A DNA stretch of 64,000 bases from an uncultured Pelagibacteraceae bacterium (GTDB lineage: Bacteria; Pseudomonadota; Alphaproteobacteria; Pelagibacterales; Pelagibacteraceae), in assembly GCA_902571425.1 (NCBI GenBank), contig CACGBZ010000001.1:62001-126000 (forward strand), in the 5' to 3' direction. A model generated the notes under the pieces. That model was not told the origin of the DNA. It searched no databases and saw only the letters and a list, made by a program, of their open reading frames with translations. Positions within the stretch are counted from its first letter, which is position 1; every line of letters starts with the position of its first letter. The position numbers and the translations under genes were made by a program. Shown piece by piece: positions 59,130 to 64,000 of the stretch.

Positions 59130-60313
59130 TAAGCTACCATATTAGCTTTGTTAATGTCTTTGTCATACATTGTCATTATTGGATTATCTTCAACTTCGTA
59201 AATTTCATTTGAGTAATAACCATTAAACTGAGTTCTAAATGTCAATCCGTATGCCCCAAGTTGACCGAGTTCAATATAATCATTTTCTTTAATATTATTT
59301 GGAAGCAAAAAAGGACCTTTCATATAATCCATGCTATCACATGTAGGTCCAAAGAAATCAAAAGCAGTTAATTTTTTTGAAATTATTTTATTAGAATTTT
59401 CTTTAATCATTCTAGATGGGAATACAATGTTTGGTGTACCTGCATCAAAAAGAGTACCATAGGTACCATCATTAATATAAAGCTTTTGTTTTTTTCTTAA
59501 ATTAACTCTTACAACTGTTGAGCCACTTTCTGCAACTATAGCTCTACCAGGCTCACAAATAATTTCAGGAAGTTTTTCAAGCTTTAAATTTTCTAAACTC
59601 TTATTTATTTCATTAAAATAACTACTTAAAGATTGTGGAATTAAGTCAGGATAGATGGTAGGGAAACCCCCACCTACATTAATAAAATGTGGAATAATTT
59701 TTGTCTTTTTAATTATATTTCCAATTTCACTAATTCCTTTTGAATAAGAAATTGGATGCATACATTGCGAACCAACGTGAAAACTTAAACCAATCTTTTT
59801 AGCATGTTGTTTTACAAGTCTTAACAAACCTATTGCTTCTGATGTTAAAGCACCAAATTTTTTTGATAAATCAATTTCTGCATGTTCATTTGAGACAGCC
59901 ACTCTTACAAATAACTCTAAATCTTTAGCATTATTTGTACTTTCAATTATTTTAATCAGTTCATCTTTAGTATCTAATGAAAAAGTTTTTACCCCACAAT
60001 TAAAATATGCTTCTCTAATACTTTCTCTACTTTTTACAGTATGCATATAAGAGCATTTAGCAGTTTTGCTAAAAGTTCTAATATTTTTAATTTCCTCAAT
60101 TGATGCAACATCAAATTGCTCAACTCCACTTTCTATTATTGTTTTGATTACTTCAGGGTGTGGATTAGTTTTGACTGCATATAATATTTTACCTGGAAAT
60201 TTATTTAGGAAAAATTTAACAGCAGATTTTATGGAATTCTTTCTTATACAGTAAACTGGTTTTTCAGGTTTCAGCTGATTAATTAATTCTTCAACTGATT
60301 TAAATTTTTGCAT
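59129..60313 (-). CDS. fold-III PLP ornithine decarboxylase-like protein
   Basis: ILYAVKTNPHPEVIKTI (PLP Lys), FHVGSQCMHP, INVGGGFPTIYP, EPGRAIVAESG, GPTCDSMDYM. ATG at 60313 with upstream GGAGG preferred over the TTG at 60328. Confidence 0.9.
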   Translation of the reverse strand: MQKFKSVEELINQLKPEKPVYCIRKNSIKSAVKFFLNKFPGKILYAVKTNPHPEVIKTIIESGVEQFDVASIEEIKNIRTFSKTAKCSYMHTVKSRESIREAYFNCGVKTFSLDTKDELIKIIESTNNAKDLELFVRVAVSNEHAEIDLSKKFGALTSEAIGLLRLVKQHAKKIGLSFHVGSQCMHPISYSKGISEIGNIIKKTKIIPHFINVGGGFPTIYPDLIPQSLSSYFNEINKSLENLKLEKLPEIICEPGRAIVAESGSTVVRVNLRKKQKLYINDGTYGTLFDAGTPNIVFPSRMIKENSNKIISKKLTAFDFFGPTCDSMDYMKGPFLLPNNIKENDYIELGQLGAYGLTFRTQFNGYYSNEIYEVEDNPIMTMYDKDINKANMVA

Positions 60314-60420
60314 TTTAAATGCCTCCAAAAAAAATTTAATAAAAAAAAGTCTTTTTAAAAAAAACTTTCATATTTTGTCGCATATAAAGAAAACAACACT
60401 AATGTAAAGCAAATAATTTT

Positions 60421-60434
60421 GGGCGCAAATGCCC
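60421..60434 (+). other. GC-rich hairpin in the regA upstream region
   Basis: GGGC-GCAAAT-GCCC, extended by TT/AA across a bulged C, in an otherwise AT-rich divergent intergenic region. Confidence 0.4.
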
Positions 60435-60480
60435 CAATTTTGTGTATTGCAATATTCTGTTGAGTTCCCATATGAGCTAA

Positions 60481-61044
60481 ATGAAAGAAGAAGCAAAACT
60501 ACAAAATTTAAGCGATTTTGAGAATAAATCATTAATTATAGTTGATGATGACAATCCTTTCCGTGAAAGATTAGCTAGAGCAATGGAAAAAAAAGGCTTT
60601 GAAGTTTTTCAAGCTGAGAGTGTGCAAAAGGGAGTTGAATCTGTAAAAACTAAAAAACCTGGTTTTGCTGTTGTAGACTTAAGGCTTGCTGATGGCAATG
60701 GACTTGAGGTTGTAAAAGAAATTCAGTCTTCAAATAGTGAAAGTAGAATCATCATGTTAACTGGTTATGGAAATATTCCAACGGCAGTAGCTGCAATCAA
60801 AGAAGGTGCTATAGATTATTTAGCTAAACCTGCTGATGCAGAAGATGTAGAGAAAGCATTATTGGCTGATCCTTCAAAAAAAGCAGCCCCACCAGAAAAC
60901 CCGATGTCAGCTGATAGAGTTAAGTGGGAACATATACATAGAGTTTTCGAGTTATGTAATAGGAATGTTTCAGAAACAGCCAGAAGGCTTAAAATGCACA
61001 GAAGAACTCTTCAAAGAATTCTTTCTAAAAGATCACCTAGATAA
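60481..61044 (+). CDS. regA: RegA/PrrA/ActR-family redox response regulator
   Basis: Receiver domain LIIVDDDNPFRERLARAM, VVDLRLADGNGLEVV, short Pro linker, Fis-type HTH VFELCNRNVSETARRLKMHRRTLQRILSKRSPR. Confidence 0.93.
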   Translation: MKEEAKLQNLSDFENKSLIIVDDDNPFRERLARAMEKKGFEVFQAESVQKGVESVKTKKPGFAVVDLRLADGNGLEVVKEIQSSNSESRIIMLTGYGNIPTAVAAIKEGAIDYLAKPADAEDVEKALLADPSKKAAPPENPMSADRVKWEHIHRVFELCNRNVSETARRLKMHRRTLQRILSKRSPR

Positions 61045-61588
61045 ATTTTTTAATTTTAATTATTTGCTTAGTCAAAAGAGCTAAAAGCATGATTTTAAAA
61101 ATCTCCGCTAATAGAAACGGTTTTGCACCTAAAGCAAAAATTGGCTTATCCCATCCAATCAATGTTCCTAGCCAAATTAGACCCAAAATATAGATTGTTG
61201 AAGTTGCAACAATTAACTTAAATAAAACAACGAAAAAATTATCATCAATCTTAATTTTGGAAGCTAAGTAACAAGCTGTTAAAAAACCAATTAAGTAACC
61301 CATAGTTGGTCCTGTAAAGTAAACTAATCCAACACCTTTTTCAGGAGAATTTGAAAATACAGGAAGCCCTGCAATTCCTTCAATTAAATACAGACCAATT
61401 GTAGCTAGTGCAATTTTATGCCCTAAACTTATTCCTAAAAATAATACAACAAATGTTTGCATGGTCATAGGAACCGGATAGAAAGGAATTTTGATCTTTG
61501 CTGATATAGTTAGTGCTATTGAACCAAGAACAATAACAACCAGAGATTTAAATAGTTTAGCTTGCGTGAGATTTTTTGTTAATTCCAT
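61037..61588 (-). CDS. bioY: biotin transporter BioY (ECF S-component)
   Basis: ISAKIKIPFYPVPMTMQTFVVLFLGISLGHKIALATIGLYLIEGIAGLPVF; GPTMGYLIGFL. Start could be 61594 or 61588. Confidence 0.9.
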   Translation of the reverse strand: MELTKNLTQAKLFKSLVVIVLGSIALTISAKIKIPFYPVPMTMQTFVVLFLGISLGHKIALATIGLYLIEGIAGLPVFSNSPEKGVGLVYFTGPTMGYLIGFLTACYLASKIKIDDNFFVVLFKLIVATSTIYILGLIWLGTLIGWDKPIFALGAKPFLLAEIFKIMLLALLTKQIIKIKKFI

Positions 61589-61702
61589 TATCAAATAATA
61601 CTCAAAATATAAAAAATAATCTACTTATAATTGTTATAATAATTGAAAGTAAATTTTTTTATATACAGAATATGATATCATTATAATATTTAATATTACT
61701 TC

Positions 61703-64000
61703 ATGAATAAAATTCAAAAAACAGATCATTTTTATTTGATTGATGGCTCTGGTTATATTTTTAGAGCTTACTATGCTTTGCCTCCATTGACTAGAAAGAG
61801 CGATGGACTTCCAACAGGTGCGGTAAGTGGTTTTTGCAGTATGTTATTTAAATTATTAGAGGACTCAAAATCTGATCAAAACTTGCAAAAACCAACACAT
61901 TTTGCAGTAATATTCGACTCAGCAAGAAAAACTTTTAGAAATGAAATTTATAGTGATTATAAAGCTAATAGGTCAGAGGCGCCTGATGATTTGGCTCCTC
62001 AATTTGAGTATATAAGAAAATCAGTACTAGCATTCAATTTACCATCTGTAGATCTTCCTAATTATGAAGCAGATGATTTAATAGCCACATATGTTGATCA
62101 AATCCTTAAAAAAGGTGCAAAAGTTACAATTGTTTCATCAGATAAAGATTTAATGCAGCTTTTCAAAAAAGGGGTTCGAATTTTTGACCCCATGAAAAAC
62201 AAATTTATAACTGACGATGATGTCTTAAAAAAATTTGGAGTAGATGCTTCAAAAGTTATTGATGTGCAATCTTTAGCAGGAGATAGTAGTGATAATGTTC
62301 CTGGTGTTCCAGGGATAGGTGTTAAGACAGCTGCAGAGCTAATTAATAAATATGGCACTTTAGAAAATTTACTAAAATCTACTAATGAGATTAAGCAAAA
62401 TAAAAGAAGAGAAACATTAATAGAGAATAAGGACAAAGCATTAATAAGTAAAAAACTTGTAACACTAAATCATAACTCTCCTGTTAATAGAGAGTTAAGT
62501 GAATTTAAATTGCAAAATATAGATAAAGATAAATTATATAAATTTTTAAGAGAAATGGAATTTAACAGGTTGTTAAGTTCTGCAATTTCTGCTTATGGAG
62601 AACCTGAACTAGAAAGTAATAAGATTGAAACTCAAAATCTAGATAAACAACAAACGATAAATAACAAAAATTATTATTTAATTAATAGCTTAGATGAAAT
62701 TGATAAATGGATAGAAGAGGCAGAAGAAGTTGGTAAAGTTGCTGTAGATACGGAAACAACTTCATTAGATCCTCACCAAGCAGATTTAGTGGGTATTTCT
62801 CTCTGTTCTAAAATTGGAAAAGCATGTTACATACCAGTTGGTCACAAGTCTCCCAAGTGTCTTAAAAAAGATGCAGTAATTAAAAAATTAAAAAAAATAT
62901 TAGAGGATCCTAGTATCAAAAAAATAGGTCAAAATATAAAATTTGATTTTATCATATTTTATAAGTGTGGAATAACACTTTCATCAATGGAAGATACAAT
63001 GCTGATGTCTTATGTCTTGGATGCAGGAAAAAATAGACATAATATGGATACTTTATCAGAAATTCATTTAGGACATAAAACTATTTCTTTTAAAGAGATG
63101 GTAGGCACAGGTAAGAAAGAAATTAATTTTAGCGAAGTAGAATTAGATAAAGCAAAAGATTACGCTGCTGAGGATGCTGATGTTACTTTTAGATTATACA
63201 AGAAATTTGTAAAAAATTTAAAATCTGAAAAGATGATAAATATCTATGAAATTTTTGAAAAGCCATTAATTAAAATTCTCGCATTTATGGAAATAGAGGG
63301 AGTTGAAATTGATAGTAAGTTTTTAAAATCTCTTTCATCTAAATTTGAAAAAAAAATAAATAAACTTGAAAAAGAAGTATTTAAAATTTCTAAAAAAGAG
63401 TTCAATATCGCATCCCCAAAGCAATTAGGTGAAATAATATATAACGATTTGAAAATAGCCGGATTAAAGAAAACCAAAAAAGGAAGTTTTGCAACAAGTG
63501 CAAGTGTTTTAGAGGATTTAGCTTTCAAAGGTCATGAGTTCCCAAAATTAATTTTAGATTGGAGACAAGTTTCAAAGTTAAAAAATACTTATTCAGATGC
63601 TTTACCTGAACATTTAAACCCTAATACAAAAAGAGTTCATACTTCGTTTTTGCTGGCTGCTACAACGACTGGAAGACTAGCATCTAGTGATCCCAACTTA
63701 CAAAACATACCAATTAAAACAGAAGATGGAAAAGATATAAGAAAAGCTTTCACTGCAAAAAAAGGACACCTATTAATTTCTGCGGATTATAATCAAATTG
63801 AGATGAGAATTTTAGCAGACCTGGCAGATGTAAAAGAATTAAAAAAAGCTTTTAAAAATAAAGAAGATATTCACTCTTTAACAGCTAGCCAAATATTTAA
63901 TATTGATATCAAAAAAGTTAATCAAGATCACAGACGAAAGGCTAAGGCTATTAATTTTGGAATTATTTATGGAATTTCACAATATGGATTAGCCAAGCAA
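61703..64000 (+). CDS. polA: DNA polymerase I, 3'-truncated by the window edge (not in the ORF track)
   Basis: My translation: MNKIQKTDHFYLIDGSGYIFRAYYALPPLTRKSDGLPTGAVSGFC...; 3'-5' exonuclease motif AVDTETTSLDP; polymerase region TTGRLASSDPNLQNIPIKTEDGKDIRKAF...SADYNQIEMRILADL. Confidence 0.96.
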   Translation, partial: MNKIQKTDHFYLIDGSGYIFRAYYALPPLTRKSDGLPTGAVSGFCSMLFKLLEDSKSDQNLQKPTHFAVIFDSARKTFRNEIYSDYKANRSEAPDDLAPQFEYIRKSVLAFNLPSVDLPNYEADDLIATYVDQILKKGAKVTIVSSDKDLMQLFKKGVRIFDPMKNKFITDDDVLKKFGVDASKVIDVQSLAGDSSDNVPGVPGIGVKTAAELINKYGTLENLLKSTNEIKQNKRRETLIENKDKALISKKLVTLNHNSPVNRELSEFKLQNIDKDKLYKFLREMEFNRLLSSAISAYGEPELESNKIETQNLDKQQTINNKNYYLINSLDEIDKWIEEAEEVGKVAVDTETTSLDPHQADLVGISLCSKIGKACYIPVGHKSPKCLKKDAVIKKLKKILEDPSIKKIGQNIKFDFIIFYKCGITLSSMEDTMLMSYVLDAGKNRHNMDTLSEIHLGHKTISFKEMVGTGKKEINFSEVELDKAKDYAAEDADVTFRLYKKFVKNLKSEKMINIYEIFEKPLIKILAFMEIEGVEIDSKFLKSLSSKFEKKINKLEKEVFKISKKEFNIASPKQLGEIIYNDLKIAGLKKTKKGSFATSASVLEDLAFKGHEFPKLILDWRQVSKLKNTYSDALPEHLNPNTKRVHTSFLLAATTTGRLASSDPNLQNIPIKTEDGKDIRKAFTAKKGHLLISADYNQIEMRILADLADVKELKKAFKNKEDIHSLTASQIFNIDIKKVNQDHRRKAKAINFGIIYGISQYGLAKQ

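Noticed and set aside
61672-61685. ATGATATCAT palindrome upstream of polA
   Set aside because: A 10-bp palindrome in about 75-80% AT spacer is weak; no flanking extension of symmetry.
62170-62195. tRNA T-arm-like GGGGTTCGAATTTTTGACCCC
   Set aside because: It lies in the polA coding sequence (KKGVRIFDPM), with no acceptor, D or anticodon arms around it.

Overview
This 64-kb, very AT-rich, densely packed window looks like a SAR11 / Candidatus Pelagibacter-type alphaproteobacterial chromosome segment. The call rests on DmdA and core-gene protein similarity from memory, the codon/GC character and the gene order. It contains almost entirely core metabolism. In order it carries: the 3' end of a TRAP-transporter large permease with a long coiled-coil tail; MFS and alpha/beta-hydrolase genes; ftsY-dapF divergent from ffh-rpsP-trmD-rplS-leuCDB; a DMSP demethylation cluster (dmdC-like, dmdB-like, alpha/beta hydrolase, dmdA); asd, sdhCDAB, an mmsA-like gene, mdh, sucCDAB-lpd, priA and atpHAGDC; a reverse-strand block (rppH, ctpA, rsfS, nadD, proAB, obgE, rpmA, rplU, gloB, metW, metX); hisC-tyrA; an NlpC/P60 protein, ampG-like gene and trkH; lysK, pyrD, rpmB and a VUT/YhhQ transporter; a polyamine cluster (speB-like, deoxyhypusine-synthase-like, ornithine-decarboxylase-like); regA/actR; bioY; and the start of polA. 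No CRISPR array, transposon, phage, rRNA or tRNA was found. The best non-coding signals are (1) a highly structured, relatively GC-rich leader before ffh, with three hairpins including GAAA and UUCG loops, and (2) a SAM-II riboswitch before metX, with a perfect A8C/GU8 inverted repeat that could act as its expression platform. Other points of interest are matching Ala/Pro/Glu/Lys-rich repeat tails on ribosomal proteins S16 and L19, and tail-to-tail CDS overlap at all five convergent gene junctions. I did not find a clearly novel multi-gene system.
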